Below, in pieces: positions 1-9,076 of a DNA stretch of 64,000 bases. Source of the stretch: CAIODY01 sp046051225 (GTDB taxonomy: Bacteria > Bacteroidota > Bacteroidia > Chitinophagales > CAIODY01); assembly GCA_046051225.1 (NCBI GenBank), contig JBJOOR010000013.1, forward strand, positions 48,044 to 112,043, read 5' to 3'. The notes beneath the pieces are model-generated. The model did not search any database. It saw only the letters and a program-made list of their open reading frames with translations, and was not told the origin of the DNA. Position numbers and translations under genes: made by a program. Position 1 is the stretch's first letter; each line of letters begins with the position of its first letter.

Positions 1-191
1 AGCTGATTGCTTAATAGAGCCATATCATTTAAATATGGTTTTGCAGCAGGCGAAATCATGGCCATAAAATCTTGCAAAGTGCCATTGCCAGCATGTCGCA
101 AAGCCACCTCAACATCTGTACTTGTTTTTTGCAGAATAGATGAAGCAACTTCATCCCAACTATAGCTATCAAAAATTGTTTGAAAATTCAT
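1..191 (-). CDS. thiH: 2-iminoacetate synthase ThiH, N-terminal fragment (cut by window edge)
   Basis: Only the first 63 codons are present; the gene continues past the left edge. The peptide begins MNFQTIFDSYSWDEV and contains a stretch reading FMAMISPAAKPYLNDMA. This matches the N-terminal pre-barrel region of ThiH (in the family: a W-D/E motif, then 'LLSPAA..YLE'). ThiH is a radical-SAM tyrosine lyase that makes dehydroglycine for the thiazole ring of thiamine. The CxxxCxxC cluster motif lies beyond the edge, so assignment rests on the N-terminus alone. The start is the ATG read leftward from 191; no alternative start is closer. Other thiamine genes would be expected to the left. Confidence 0.75.
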   Translation of the reverse strand, partial: MNFQTIFDSYSWDEVASSILQKTSTDVEVALRHAGNGTLQDFMAMISPAAKPYLNDMALLSNQ

Positions 192-333
192 ATCTAATTA
201 TTACAACAAAGGTACATTGAATTAAGTTTGAAAATTAAAAGTTCTTTTCAATTATATACATTCAATATTAATTTTAAGAATGCAACATATTAGTTAAAAA
301 GATAGTCCTTATATTTACCAAACTTAAAACTTT

Positions 334-3300
334 ATGAAACCAATTTTTCTACTTTTATTTTGCTTGATACTAGCAAAAATATCGTTTGCCACTATTACTG
401 TTGATTCGGTAAAAACTAAAACCAATACTTGCTATAATAATGGAATGGTAAAAATATTTGCCTCGGGCAATCATGCACCATTTTTTTATCGCTTGGTAAG
501 TGGGCCTACTACAAGGCTTTTGCAAAGCAACGATACTTTTACATCGTTGCCAAACGGAAATTATATAGTTCGTATTTACGATTCTAATTTTGATAGCACC
601 CAAGCAACTTTTAGCATCATAGGAAATTATGTAGCGCCTAATTTTTTGCCTACCTTTCAAAGCCCAATATGCCAGAATGATTCGAATGGAATGATTTTCG
701 GAAACCCAATTATTGGAACAGGAAATACGCCATATACTTGGACACTTACCAATCAATCTACTGGTCGTGTTATCACTCAAAAAAATGATACTTTTCATAA
801 TATTTCAGTTGGAAATTATTTCTTAAAATTAACAGACTCATGCGCAAATTATTCAACAAGATTTTTAACTGTAAATCGTCAACATAACACTTTATATATT
901 CAAAGTGGTTCGGGACAAATGATTGCATGTAATACTTTAAAATTATCTTTTGGAATATTGTTCAACAATGCATATCCTACTTCAATAAAAATTAAAACAA
1001 ATTTTGGTATCAACAAACTCATTAATTTAAATGCGACCAATTATTCCTTTTTTCTTGATACTTTTTACAATATATCCTACGGAGACAGAATTTTTGCAAC
1101 TGTATATAATAATTGCAACGATAGTTCTTCAACCCTCTTTGTTATCCCTACCCCCTACTTATACATCAATACTTTCCCATATTATCAATCATGTGCCTAC
1201 AAAAATGATTTAAGTTTAAATATAAATGATATTTTATTTTTAAGCCCTCCCATCATCAGAAAAATAAAAAATATAACATCAGGTATAATATACAGTGATA
1301 CACTTTTATACAACAATAATTATCAACCATTTACTTTAGTTTCTCCTTTAGTAAATGATTCATTTGTTTATTCCGTTCAGGATGCTTGTGGCAAGAATTA
1401 TATTCAAGCATTTAAGATTTCAGCACTTCAAATACCTCAATTAACTCATTATACAGTCATTTCCCCATCCGATTGTCTCGACTCAACTGCATCTGTTGAA
1501 ATTTTGTCTTCGGGCTTTTGGTCAACTCCAGCTTTACAAATATTATTTGGTCCAAAAAATATACATAGTTCAAAAAAGAGATTTACATATTCTGATACAT
1601 TATCATATATCGACACTTTTTTAATTCCCAATATTAACTATACATTCAGTTTCGGCTTCGGTTTGGCTAATTTGGGAATTGGGAAATACATTTACAAACT
1701 TTATGATACTTGTGGAAACCAAATAATTGATTCTTTCATTATTTCAGCAAATCAAGTTTCAGACTTCTTTTACAATTCGAGCTACACAAAAGGATGTATT
1801 ATGCAAAATTCAATTTATTTGAATAGCAATTTTAGCTTCCCATTTAATATAAACAAACTATATAGCAATCTATCTTTTTATAGCTCTAGCCTTAGTAGCT
1901 TAGACAGTGGAACATATTTAATTCAAGGAGTCTGGGGTAACAGTTCTGTTAATATGATTTGTCAGAACAAAGTTTGTGCTTCTATATTTGATACGATTAT
2001 TATCCCCCCATACATTTATCCATCTATTAGCCATGCCGAAGCTGCTTTATGCAATGGTCATTTAAAAATAGAATTAATACCCGATAGTTCAACAGGTGTA
2101 GCGCCGTATCAATATGAAATTATTTCGGGACCAACATTATTTCCTATTCAAACTTCTAGTATTTTTCAACTTACTAAGCCTGGTATTTATCAAGCCCGAA
2201 TTAATGATACTTGTGGCAATGCAAGTGTGTATAGTTTTACGGTTGATACTACGTTTAAATTTTCAATATTTCAAAAAGGAAATTTATGTGGCAATGGTAA
2301 AGTAGTTTTTAAATGCACTTCTTCGCCCTATTTTTCTTACCATTGGAAAAAAGGAAACACATTAGTAAACATTAGCGATTCGATAGTTTTCAATCCATTT
2401 ACATTTGCCGATACGGGTTATTATTATGTAACCAAATACGTAAATTTTCATGGCTGTATTGATTCAACTACCGAATTTATTTATCTGCAAAAATATTTTC
2501 ATCAGGTTTTATCTCAAACTATTTGTTCGGACAATCATATAATATGGCGCAATAAAATGCTTTATCAAACTGGTATTTATACTGATACCATAAAAAGTTT
2601 GAATGCATGTGATAGCCTTTACACCATGAATTTGAATGTTACTCCAATTACTTATTCAATAATCAATAAAACTATTTGCCAAGGTTCAAGTTATCAAATG
2701 CCTAACGGGCATTATATTTCAACCGCAGGGCTGTATTATGATACTACTTTAAACTATCTACATTGCGATAGTATTATTTCAATATTCTTAACTGTAAACC
2801 ATCCAAGCGGAAGTTCGAAAACAATTTCTATTTGCGAAAATGATAGCTATACTTTGCCCAATGGAAATGCGGTAAACACATCGGGCACATATACAGATAC
2901 TTTAATCAATTATTTAAACTGCGATAGTATTGTAAAGACTTATTTAACTGTGCTTTCGGTAGATAGAAATACCATTACTGCATCTATTTGCGAAAGCGAT
3001 AATTATATATTGCCAAATGGATTAAGCACCCATACAGCAGGTATATATATTGATACGTTTATGAATCAAGCTGGCTGCGATTCAATTATTACTACTCATT
3101 TAAGTGTATCTCAAAATCCGAATTTTTATTTTATACACGATACCACTTTGTGTTTGGGTAATCCAATCGTATTAAATGCCTATTTTCCTAATGCAACTTA
3201 TTTATGGAATGATTCATCCACACAATCTAACAAAACAGTTTCGGCATCAGGTTTTTATTTTGTAACCGTAACTGTACCACCTTGTAATACAGTAGTAAAA

Positions 3301-3615
3301 GGTGTTGTGGTAAATTATTTAGATTGCAGTTGCCGAATGATTTTACCCAACGGATTTACACCAAACGGCGATGGAATAGATGATAAATTTTTACCTATAT
3401 CAGCCTGCGATTTACAAACCAACAGTTATCAATTAAAAGTATTTAATAGATTAGGGCAAACCCTGTTTGCTACTACCGACATAACTATTGGATGGGATGG
3501 AACTTACAAAAATATATTGCAAGAAATGGGTACTTATATTTTCACTATTGAATGGTTAAACCCAACTACCAATAAAAAAGAAATGCTAAAAGGCGATATA
3601 AATTTGATTAGATAA
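334..3615 (+). CDS. Large secreted protein with T9SS type B (gliding-motility-associated) C-terminal domain
   Basis: 1093 residues. The N-terminus is a signal peptide (MKPIFLLLFCLILAKISFA). The body is a low-complexity, Ser/Thr/Asn-rich set of PKD/Ig-like beta domains. At about residues 770-920 several copies of a roughly 60-70-residue unit occur, with the pattern ICxxxxYxLPNG, then GxYxDT, then CDSIxxxxLxV. The last ~85 residues start LPNGFTPNGDGIDDKF and hold VFNRLGQ and GWDGTY. This is the gliding-motility-associated C-terminal (type B sorting) domain that directs export by the type IX system. The substrate or ligand cannot be told. It stands alone between divergent and convergent neighbours. 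A surface adhesin or structural role is inference; secretion by T9SS is well supported. Confidence 0.85.
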   Translation: MKPIFLLLFCLILAKISFATITVDSVKTKTNTCYNNGMVKIFASGNHAPFFYRLVSGPTTRLLQSNDTFTSLPNGNYIVRIYDSNFDSTQATFSIIGNYVAPNFLPTFQSPICQNDSNGMIFGNPIIGTGNTPYTWTLTNQSTGRVITQKNDTFHNISVGNYFLKLTDSCANYSTRFLTVNRQHNTLYIQSGSGQMIACNTLKLSFGILFNNAYPTSIKIKTNFGINKLINLNATNYSFFLDTFYNISYGDRIFATVYNNCNDSSSTLFVIPTPYLYINTFPYYQSCAYKNDLSLNINDILFLSPPIIRKIKNITSGIIYSDTLLYNNNYQPFTLVSPLVNDSFVYSVQDACGKNYIQAFKISALQIPQLTHYTVISPSDCLDSTASVEILSSGFWSTPALQILFGPKNIHSSKKRFTYSDTLSYIDTFLIPNINYTFSFGFGLANLGIGKYIYKLYDTCGNQIIDSFIISANQVSDFFYNSSYTKGCIMQNSIYLNSNFSFPFNINKLYSNLSFYSSSLSSLDSGTYLIQGVWGNSSVNMICQNKVCASIFDTIIIPPYIYPSISHAEAALCNGHLKIELIPDSSTGVAPYQYEIISGPTLFPIQTSSIFQLTKPGIYQARINDTCGNASVYSFTVDTTFKFSIFQKGNLCGNGKVVFKCTSSPYFSYHWKKGNTLVNISDSIVFNPFTFADTGYYYVTKYVNFHGCIDSTTEFIYLQKYFHQVLSQTICSDNHIIWRNKMLYQTGIYTDTIKSLNACDSLYTMNLNVTPITYSIINKTICQGSSYQMPNGHYISTAGLYYDTTLNYLHCDSIISIFLTVNHPSGSSKTISICENDSYTLPNGNAVNTSGTYTDTLINYLNCDSIVKTYLTVLSVDRNTITASICESDNYILPNGLSTHTAGIYIDTFMNQAGCDSIITTHLSVSQNPNFYFIHDTTLCLGNPIVLNAYFPNATYLWNDSSTQSNKTVSASGFYFVTVTVPPCNTVVKGVVVNYLDCSCRMILPNGFTPNGDGIDDKFLPISACDLQTNSYQLKVFNRLGQTLFATTDITIGWDGTYKNILQEMGTYIFTIEWLNPTTNKKEMLKGDINLIR

Positions 3616-3624
3616 AAATAATAT

Positions 3625-4677
3625 TTAGCAGTTTATGAATTCGCTAAACTTTCGTTTTTTATTGATAAAATATTCCCACACCACACTTCTATTATAATAC
3701 CCTGTTTGATTGGGATAAAATGAATCGTGATAAAACACATTCATTTTTTTCATTTTATACTTAATAGAAATTAAAGACGGTAATAAAAAATAAAACATAT
3801 AATGCGCTTTTATTACAGCCCAAGCATCTTTGTATTTACCAGCCGAAAGTGCTTTACATGCTGCAATTGCATCAATCAATGTTCGTTTAATAAATATATA
3901 GGGAAGCCTTTGCCAAGGCAAATTTTTAAACAATAAAAATAATGAGTTACGAAAATTAAGGTATGTTTTTTTAGGATTGCCTTGTGGCAACATACCACCG
4001 CCTACATGATATACATGCGATGCCGAGCAATACCCAATTGTATAACCAGCATTGCGCAGGCGCCAACATAAATCTACTTCTTCCTGATGTGCAAAAAACA
4101 ATTCATCTAAACCGCCAACTTGATGAAATGCTTTTGCCTTTACAAACAAGCATGCACCTGTAGCCCAAAAAATTTCAGCATTATCATCGTATTGATGAAT
4201 GTCTTCTTCAATGGTATCAAATATTCGCCCACGGCAAAATAAAAAACCATTTTTATCAATAAATCCGCCTGCTGCGCCAGCATATTCAAAACTATTTTTT
4301 TTATAGAATGAATTAATTTTAGGTTGAGCGGCAGCCATATTTTGATGGCTTTCCATATATTCAATTACAGGTGTAATCCAATTTTCGGTAACTTCTACAT
4401 CGCTGTTTAGCAATATATAATAATCGGCTTCTACCCTATTTAATATTTGTTGATAGCCGCCAGCAAATCCTAAATTGCAATCATTTTGCAAAATTTTTAT
4501 GGTAGGATAATTAATTTGAAGAAATGAAATGCTATCATCAGTTGAAGCATTATCGCCTACAACAATAGATAAATTGGGGCATTGGTGCTGCATTACACTA
4601 GGTAAAAATTGTTGAAGCCAATGCTTTCCATTCCAATTTAAAATAACTACGGCTACTGATGGGTAATTTGTTAACAT
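3625..4677 (-). CDS. Family 2 glycosyltransferase
   Basis: 350 residues. The GT-A fold signature is visible: VVILNWNGKHW near residue 10, VVGDNASTDDS near 40, LLNSDVEV near 92 (the metal/nucleotide-binding acidic motif), and GLDELFFAHQEEVDLCWR near 190. This pattern is typical of rhamnosyl- or other sugar-transferring GT2 enzymes that build cell-surface polysaccharide from nucleotide sugars on the cytoplasmic face. The C-terminal ~100 residues are basic and aromatic (FKNLPWQRLPYIFIKRTL) and may contact the membrane. It converges on the T9SS protein with only 9 bp between the two stops. Sugar specificity cannot be read. Confidence 0.85.
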   Translation of the reverse strand: MLTNYPSVAVVILNWNGKHWLQQFLPSVMQHQCPNLSIVVGDNASTDDSISFLQINYPTIKILQNDCNLGFAGGYQQILNRVEADYYILLNSDVEVTENWITPVIEYMESHQNMAAAQPKINSFYKKNSFEYAGAAGGFIDKNGFLFCRGRIFDTIEEDIHQYDDNAEIFWATGACLFVKAKAFHQVGGLDELFFAHQEEVDLCWRLRNAGYTIGYCSASHVYHVGGGMLPQGNPKKTYLNFRNSLFLLFKNLPWQRLPYIFIKRTLIDAIAACKALSAGKYKDAWAVIKAHYMFYFLLPSLISIKYKMKKMNVFYHDSFYPNQTGYYNRSVVWEYFINKKRKFSEFINC

Positions 4678-4750
4678 GAAGTTTTACAAAAATAGAAATT
4701 CAAATAAAATTTTTGCAATATCTTTAGCCAATAATAATTAAATATCAAAA

Positions 4751-5254
4751 ATGAAATCAACTCAAAATTCAGTTGTAAAAATCAGTTATCAATTGCGTAC
4801 CGAAGTAAATGGCCCTATTGTAGATGAAGCCAATATCGAACGCCCATTTTCTTTTTTATTAGGCCATCACAATGTATTGCCAAAATTTGAACAAGCCTTA
4901 ACCGATGTGCAACAAGGCGATACGTTTGAATTTACATTAACTGCCGAAGAAGGCTATGGAGTTCATAATCCCGAATCTATTGTAGAATTAGACATGAATA
5001 TGTTTGCCAATGAAAAAGGCGAAATAGAACAAGATATAATTGCTATTGGCAATATGATACCGTTGCAGGATAACGAAGGAAACCGCTATCAAGGCACTAT
5101 TAAAGCTCATTATGATGCTAAAGTATTAGTAGATATGAATCATCCAATGGCTGGCAAAACATTATATTTTAGTGGTAGTGTATTAGAAGTACGAGTTGCT
5201 ACCGATGAAGAATTAGAACATGGTCATGTTCATGATGGCACTCATCATCATTAA
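4751..5254 (+). CDS. slyD: FKBP-type peptidyl-prolyl cis-trans isomerase, SlyD-like
   Basis: 167 residues. It starts with a short FKBP beta strand (VVKISYQLRTEVNGPIVDEA), followed by PFSFLLGHHNVLPKFEQALTDVQQGD and EGYGVHNPESI. Together these are the FKBP active region with the 'insert-in-flap' domain of SlyD. The C-terminus is histidine-rich (EHGHVHDGTHHH), as expected for the metal-binding tail of SlyD. The enzyme catalyses proline isomerisation, acts as a chaperone and binds nickel or zinc in the cytoplasm. There is no signal peptide. It is monocistronic and ends in its own terminator. Confidence 0.9.
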   Translation: MKSTQNSVVKISYQLRTEVNGPIVDEANIERPFSFLLGHHNVLPKFEQALTDVQQGDTFEFTLTAEEGYGVHNPESIVELDMNMFANEKGEIEQDIIAIGNMIPLQDNEGNRYQGTIKAHYDAKVLVDMNHPMAGKTLYFSGSVLEVRVATDEELEHGHVHDGTHHH

Positions 5255-5267
5255 TTTATTTCGTATT

Positions 5268-5304
5268 AAAAAATGGATTTACTTTTCAGTAAATCCATTT
5301 TTTA
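5268..5304 (+). terminator. Rho-independent terminator after slyD
   Basis: An inverted repeat (AAAAAATGGATTTAC paired with GTAAATCCATTTTTT) with a 6-nt loop sits 13 bp after the slyD stop and runs into a T-rich tract. The stem is perfect. Confidence 0.85.
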
Positions 5305-5345
5305 TTTTAATGAACTATTCAGCAAATTCACTTCCATTAAAAATT

Positions 5346-5375
5346 TGTAATTCCGTTTGATAGCCTTATTTTTGC
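5346..5375 (+). promoter_or_regulatory. Bacteroidota-type promoter of mdh
   Basis: TTG at 5346-5348, a 19-bp spacer, then TATTTTTG at 5368-5375. This fits the -33 TTTG / -7 TAnnTTTG consensus of the Bacteroidota primary sigma factor. It lies about 45 bp upstream of the mdh ATG. Confidence 0.6.
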
Positions 5376-5419
5376 AAATCATTTTTTTAATCCATTAATT
5401 TAAAAATCACACAATTATC

Positions 5420-6364
5420 ATGAAAGTAACCGTAATTGGCGCTGGCAATGTAGGCGCTACCTGTGCAAACGTATTAGTTCATAAAGATTTTTTACAAGAA
5501 GTAGTTTTGCTTGATATTAAAGAAGGTACAGCCGAGGGCAAAGCATTAGATATTTGGCAAAGTGCTGCTATCGAAAATTATTCATCAACAAGTATTGGTG
5601 TTACTAATGATTATGCTGCATCTGCCAATTCGGATGTAGTGGTTATTACATCGGGTTTGCCACGTAAGCCGGGTATGAGCCGTGACGATTTAATTTCAAC
5701 CAATGCAGCCATTGTAAGCGGTGTTACGGATAATGTATTGAAACATTCACCTAATGCAATTATCATAGTGGTTTCGAACCCATTAGATGTGATGACTTAT
5801 TGCGCTTTTCTATCTGCTAAAGTAGATAGCAAAAAAGTATTTGGTATGGCTGGTATTTTAGATACTGCACGTTACAAAGCATTTTTAGCTACCGAATTAA
5901 AAGTATCACCAAAAGATATTCAAGCAGTATTAATGGGTGGTCATGGCGATACAATGGTTCCATTGCCACGTTATACTACTGTTGGCGGTATTCCTGTAAC
6001 TGAATTAATTAGCAAAGAAAAATTAGATGCTATTATTCAACGTACAAAATCGGGTGGTGGCGAAATAGTAAACTTATTAGGCACGTCAGCTTGGTATGCA
6101 CCAGGTGCTGCTGCTGCGCAAATGGTTGAAGCTATTTGCAAAAATGAAAATAGAATTTTTCCTTGTTGTGCTTGGCTTACAGGCGAATATGGTATGAAAA
6201 ATATTTATTTAGGTGTGCCTGTTAAATTAGGCAAAAATGGCATCGAACAAATTATTGAACTACAATTAAATGCTGACGAGAAAAAATTATTAGAAGATTC
6301 GGCAGTTGCAGTTCGTGATGTAATGGGCGCATTAGATAAAATGCGTTCGGCTACTACAGCATAA
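5420..6364 (+). CDS. mdh: Malate dehydrogenase (LDH-like type)
   Basis: 314 residues, normal length for the LDH-like bacterial MDH. The N-terminal Rossmann motif is VIGAGNVGATCANVL. The substrate and cofactor regions are visible: SGLPRKPGMSRDDL (mobile loop with the arginines), VVSNPLDVMTY, and the catalytic GGHGDTMVP near residue 173. It interconverts malate and oxaloacetate with NAD(H) in the TCA cycle, in the cytoplasm. The glycine-rich loop is followed by an acidic residue (LLDIKEG), consistent with NAD preference. It has a clear upstream promoter and a strong terminator, so it is monocistronic. Confidence 0.95.
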   Translation: MKVTVIGAGNVGATCANVLVHKDFLQEVVLLDIKEGTAEGKALDIWQSAAIENYSSTSIGVTNDYAASANSDVVVITSGLPRKPGMSRDDLISTNAAIVSGVTDNVLKHSPNAIIIVVSNPLDVMTYCAFLSAKVDSKKVFGMAGILDTARYKAFLATELKVSPKDIQAVLMGGHGDTMVPLPRYTTVGGIPVTELISKEKLDAIIQRTKSGGGEIVNLLGTSAWYAPGAAAAQMVEAICKNENRIFPCCAWLTGEYGMKNIYLGVPVKLGKNGIEQIIELQLNADEKKLLEDSAVAVRDVMGALDKMRSATTA

Positions 6365-6379
6365 ATATCTTTTATCTCA

Positions 6380-6416
6380 AACAAAAAGCCGAATCAATTT
6401 GATTCGGCTTTTTGTT
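6380..6416. terminator. Strong terminator after mdh
   Basis: A perfect 18-bp inverted repeat: AACAAAAAGCCGAATCAA pairs with TTGATTCGGCTTTTTGTT around a 1-nt centre. The T-run on one side and A-run on the other would let it work in both directions, but only mdh points into it. Confidence 0.9.
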
Positions 6417-6532
6417 ATAAAATCATTTGCATTGATTTTCAATTCACTCCTCATTTTACGTTAAACCACGTAGTTGCAATTTGAATTGTGCTGTTTAAAT
6501 TTGGCTCGTTAATCTCATAAACCACAACCACT

Positions 6533-7771
6533 TTGCTAACTATTCTTATCACTGCTTATGCTGTAAATCCTTACAAAGGTTCGGAAGATGGATTGGGCTG
6601 GAACTATGTGTTTCAGGCTGCTCGAAGCAATAAAGTAATTGCTATTACTCGTAAAAATAATCGTGAACATATCGAAAAATTTCAAAGCTTACATCCACAA
6701 TTTAATGATGTTTATAGCAATATGAAATTTCTGTATTTCGATTGGCCAAAGTGGTTAATCTTTTGGAAAAAAGGCCCTTTGTTGGCTATGATTTATTACT
6801 ATTTCTGGCAACTGAATTTGGTTTATTTTATCCGCAAACAAAAACTACAATTTGATATCGTTCATAATTTAACATTTGTAACCGATTGGGCTCCATCATT
6901 TTTATGGATGCTCCGAAAGCCTTTTGTATGGGGTCCTGTATCGCATCACGAAAAAATTCCGAAGAATTTTATTTTACCCATTTATGGTTTTAAAGCCTAT
7001 TTAATGGATAGATATTTATGGTTAATTAAAAATATATTTTGGAAACTTGACCCATTTTTAAAACTTACATCAAAACATGCTGATGTAGTTATTTGCGCCA
7101 ATTCATCTACCTTAAAAAGATTGCATTTAAAACCATCGCAAGTTTTTGATATGCGTTCAATAGCGTCCGAAAAGCCTGATTTATCGAGCATTGTAGCCAA
7201 TGATAAGTTTCTTGTTTTTTCGGCTGGTAGATTTGTACCATTAAAAGGTTTTGATATTACGCTTCGTGCATTTGCAAAATTTTATCATCAATTAAATGAT
7301 GATGAAAAGCAAAAAGTAGAATTAAAAATTGTAGGCAAAGGTCCATTCGAAAACTTGATGAACAGCATTATTAAAGAAGAAAAAATTGAACAAGCTGTTG
7401 AAATAATTCAATGGATTCAGCAACACGAAATGGCAAATTTTTACAAGCAAAGTAGTGTGTTTTTATTTCCATCACACGAAGGCGCAGGCGTAGTAGTAGC
7501 CGAAGCTTTAAGCTATGCTTTACCAGTTATTTGTTTTAATAATTATGGGCCAGGATGCATCACACCAACAGATTCGAAAATGAAAATTGAATACGATACT
7601 TATGAAAAAAATGTAACTGAATTTGCAGAAAAATTAATGCAGCTTTTTAAAAATAAAGAATTGTTGATAGCCGAACGCAAATTGGCATTACATCATTTTG
7701 ATACCACATTAGATTGGAATACTCGAAACGAAAAGCTAAGTGAAATTTACAATAAATTGATTGAAAAATAA
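6533..7771 (+). CDS. GT4-family glycosyltransferase, first of a polysaccharide set
   Basis: 412 residues if started at the TTG at 6533. The N-terminus (ILITAYAVNPYKGSEDGLGW) is the usual GT-B start of family 4 enzymes with a glycine-rich donor loop, and no ATG lies near it. The C-terminal Rossmann half has VFSAGRFVPLKGFDITLRAF near residue 230 and the E-x7-E element PSHEGAGVVVAEALSYALPVI near 325. It is expected to transfer a sugar from a nucleotide donor during exopolysaccharide or O-antigen-like synthesis at the cytoplasmic membrane. Two further GT4 genes and a WecA-type initiator follow on the same strand. Substrate is unknown. Confidence 0.85.
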   Translation: MLTILITAYAVNPYKGSEDGLGWNYVFQAARSNKVIAITRKNNREHIEKFQSLHPQFNDVYSNMKFLYFDWPKWLIFWKKGPLLAMIYYYFWQLNLVYFIRKQKLQFDIVHNLTFVTDWAPSFLWMLRKPFVWGPVSHHEKIPKNFILPIYGFKAYLMDRYLWLIKNIFWKLDPFLKLTSKHADVVICANSSTLKRLHLKPSQVFDMRSIASEKPDLSSIVANDKFLVFSAGRFVPLKGFDITLRAFAKFYHQLNDDEKQKVELKIVGKGPFENLMNSIIKEEKIEQAVEIIQWIQQHEMANFYKQSSVFLFPSHEGAGVVVAEALSYALPVICFNNYGPGCITPTDSKMKIEYDTYEKNVTEFAEKLMQLFKNKELLIAERKLALHHFDTTLDWNTRNEKLSEIYNKLIEK

Positions 7772-7818
7772 GCCGCATAGTTCCGAATTATTCAATGCAT
7801 CGAGATAAAATATTCGAA

Positions 7819-7857
7819 ACTTTGCGTTGTATTTTCCTTGCGTCTTTGAGGTGAAAA
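7819..7857. repeat. Degenerate intergenic CTTTGCGTCTTTG-type element
   Basis: Between two glycosyltransferase genes lies AACTTTGCGTTG and then CCTTGCGTCTTTGAGGTGAAA. This resembles an intergenic sequence of the form 'CTTTGCGTCTTTGCGGTGAA' that I recall from many bacterial genomes. Only one copy is visible here, so the repeat nature is from memory, not from this window. Confidence 0.3.
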
Positions 7858-7886
7858 CAAAATTGATTTCAAAAAAAAAGTAAAAC

Positions 7887-9002
7887 ATGAAAAGTAAAAC
7901 TGGAAAAAATAAATTAGTAGCCGTTCATTTATTAAATGATTATAGCGGCAGCCCATTGATATTAAGCAATGTGTTGAAAACCTCTGTGAAGAATGGTTAC
8001 AGAACTCATCTGTGTAGTTGCTTTAGCAAACAAAAAGGGTTTTTGAGCGATTTGGTAGGCGTAATAAATCATCCACAATCGTATCAATGGAGCCCAAACA
8101 GATGGCTAACTTTAGCTTATTATTTATACAATCAATTCAAACTTTTTTTACGATTGATAATTGTATTAAAGAAAAATGATTTGGTGTATATCAATTCCAT
8201 TCTGCCTTTTGGGGCTGCATTTGCTGGTAAAGTTTGTAATTGTCATGTGGTGTATCATGTGCATGAAGTATCTATCAAACCGCCCATGTTAAAAAAGTTT
8301 TTATTGTGGATGGTACAATGGTGTGCTGATGAATGCATTTATGTTTCCAATTTTTTACAAGAACAAACACATATTAATACACCGCATCAAGTAATCTACA
8401 ATACGCTTTCAGATGATTTTATTGCAAAATGTAATGACACAAAAGCTACTGAAAAATTTGATTCATCAAAACCATTTACGGTAATGATGGCTTGTTCGAT
8501 GAAAAAATATAAAGGCGTTTTTCAGTTTATTGAAATAGCCAAGCAATTGCCCAATATTTCTTTTCAATTAATTTTAAATGCAAAAAATGAAGAGATAAAT
8601 TTATTTTTTGCAGATACAACAATTCCTGAAAATGTAAAATTATTTGAAGCCAATCCCAATCTTCATCCTCAATATTTTAATGCTGATGTAGTAATGAATT
8701 TAAGCCTGCCCGATGAATGGCTTGAAACCTTTGGTATGACTATATTAGAAGCTATGCAATATGGCAAGCCTGTAATTGTGCCACCTGTAGGCGGTGTAAC
8801 CGAATTGGTTGAAAATAATATAAACGGTTTCAGAATTGATAGCCATAAAGTGGATGAAGTGGTAAAAGCACTTCAACTACTAAGCACCGATAAAAATTTA
8901 TACCAAAAATTTAGCGAAGCTTCATTGCAAAAAGCTTCCGAGTTTTCTAATCAACAATTTGAGTTAACAATTGGTCAGTTGCTTTATAGATTTATCCCTT
9001 AA
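7887..9002 (+). CDS. GT4-family glycosyltransferase
   Basis: 371 residues. It has an N-terminal GT-B half (LVAVHLLNDYSGSPLILSNVL, VYHVHEVSIKPP) and a C-terminal half with PFTVMMACSMKKYKGVFQFIEIA near residue 195. The donor-binding element LETFGMTILEAMQYGKPVIVPPVGG lies near 280. 'SGSP' near residue 20 is the acceptor-side loop typical of capsule and O-antigen GT4 enzymes. It is the second glycosyltransferase of the plus-strand set; a 115-bp gap to the previous gene may hold a promoter. Cytoplasmic, membrane-associated by inference; substrate unknown. Confidence 0.85.
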   Translation: MKSKTGKNKLVAVHLLNDYSGSPLILSNVLKTSVKNGYRTHLCSCFSKQKGFLSDLVGVINHPQSYQWSPNRWLTLAYYLYNQFKLFLRLIIVLKKNDLVYINSILPFGAAFAGKVCNCHVVYHVHEVSIKPPMLKKFLLWMVQWCADECIYVSNFLQEQTHINTPHQVIYNTLSDDFIAKCNDTKATEKFDSSKPFTVMMACSMKKYKGVFQFIEIAKQLPNISFQLILNAKNEEINLFFADTTIPENVKLFEANPNLHPQYFNADVVMNLSLPDEWLETFGMTILEAMQYGKPVIVPPVGGVTELVENNINGFRIDSHKVDEVVKALQLLSTDKNLYQKFSEASLQKASEFSNQQFELTIGQLLYRFIP

Positions 9003-9076
9003 AAAAATACGTGTTTTTACCTATATAATTCTGCTATAATGAAAGTAGATTTGGAACAAGAAAATCACTCATTATT

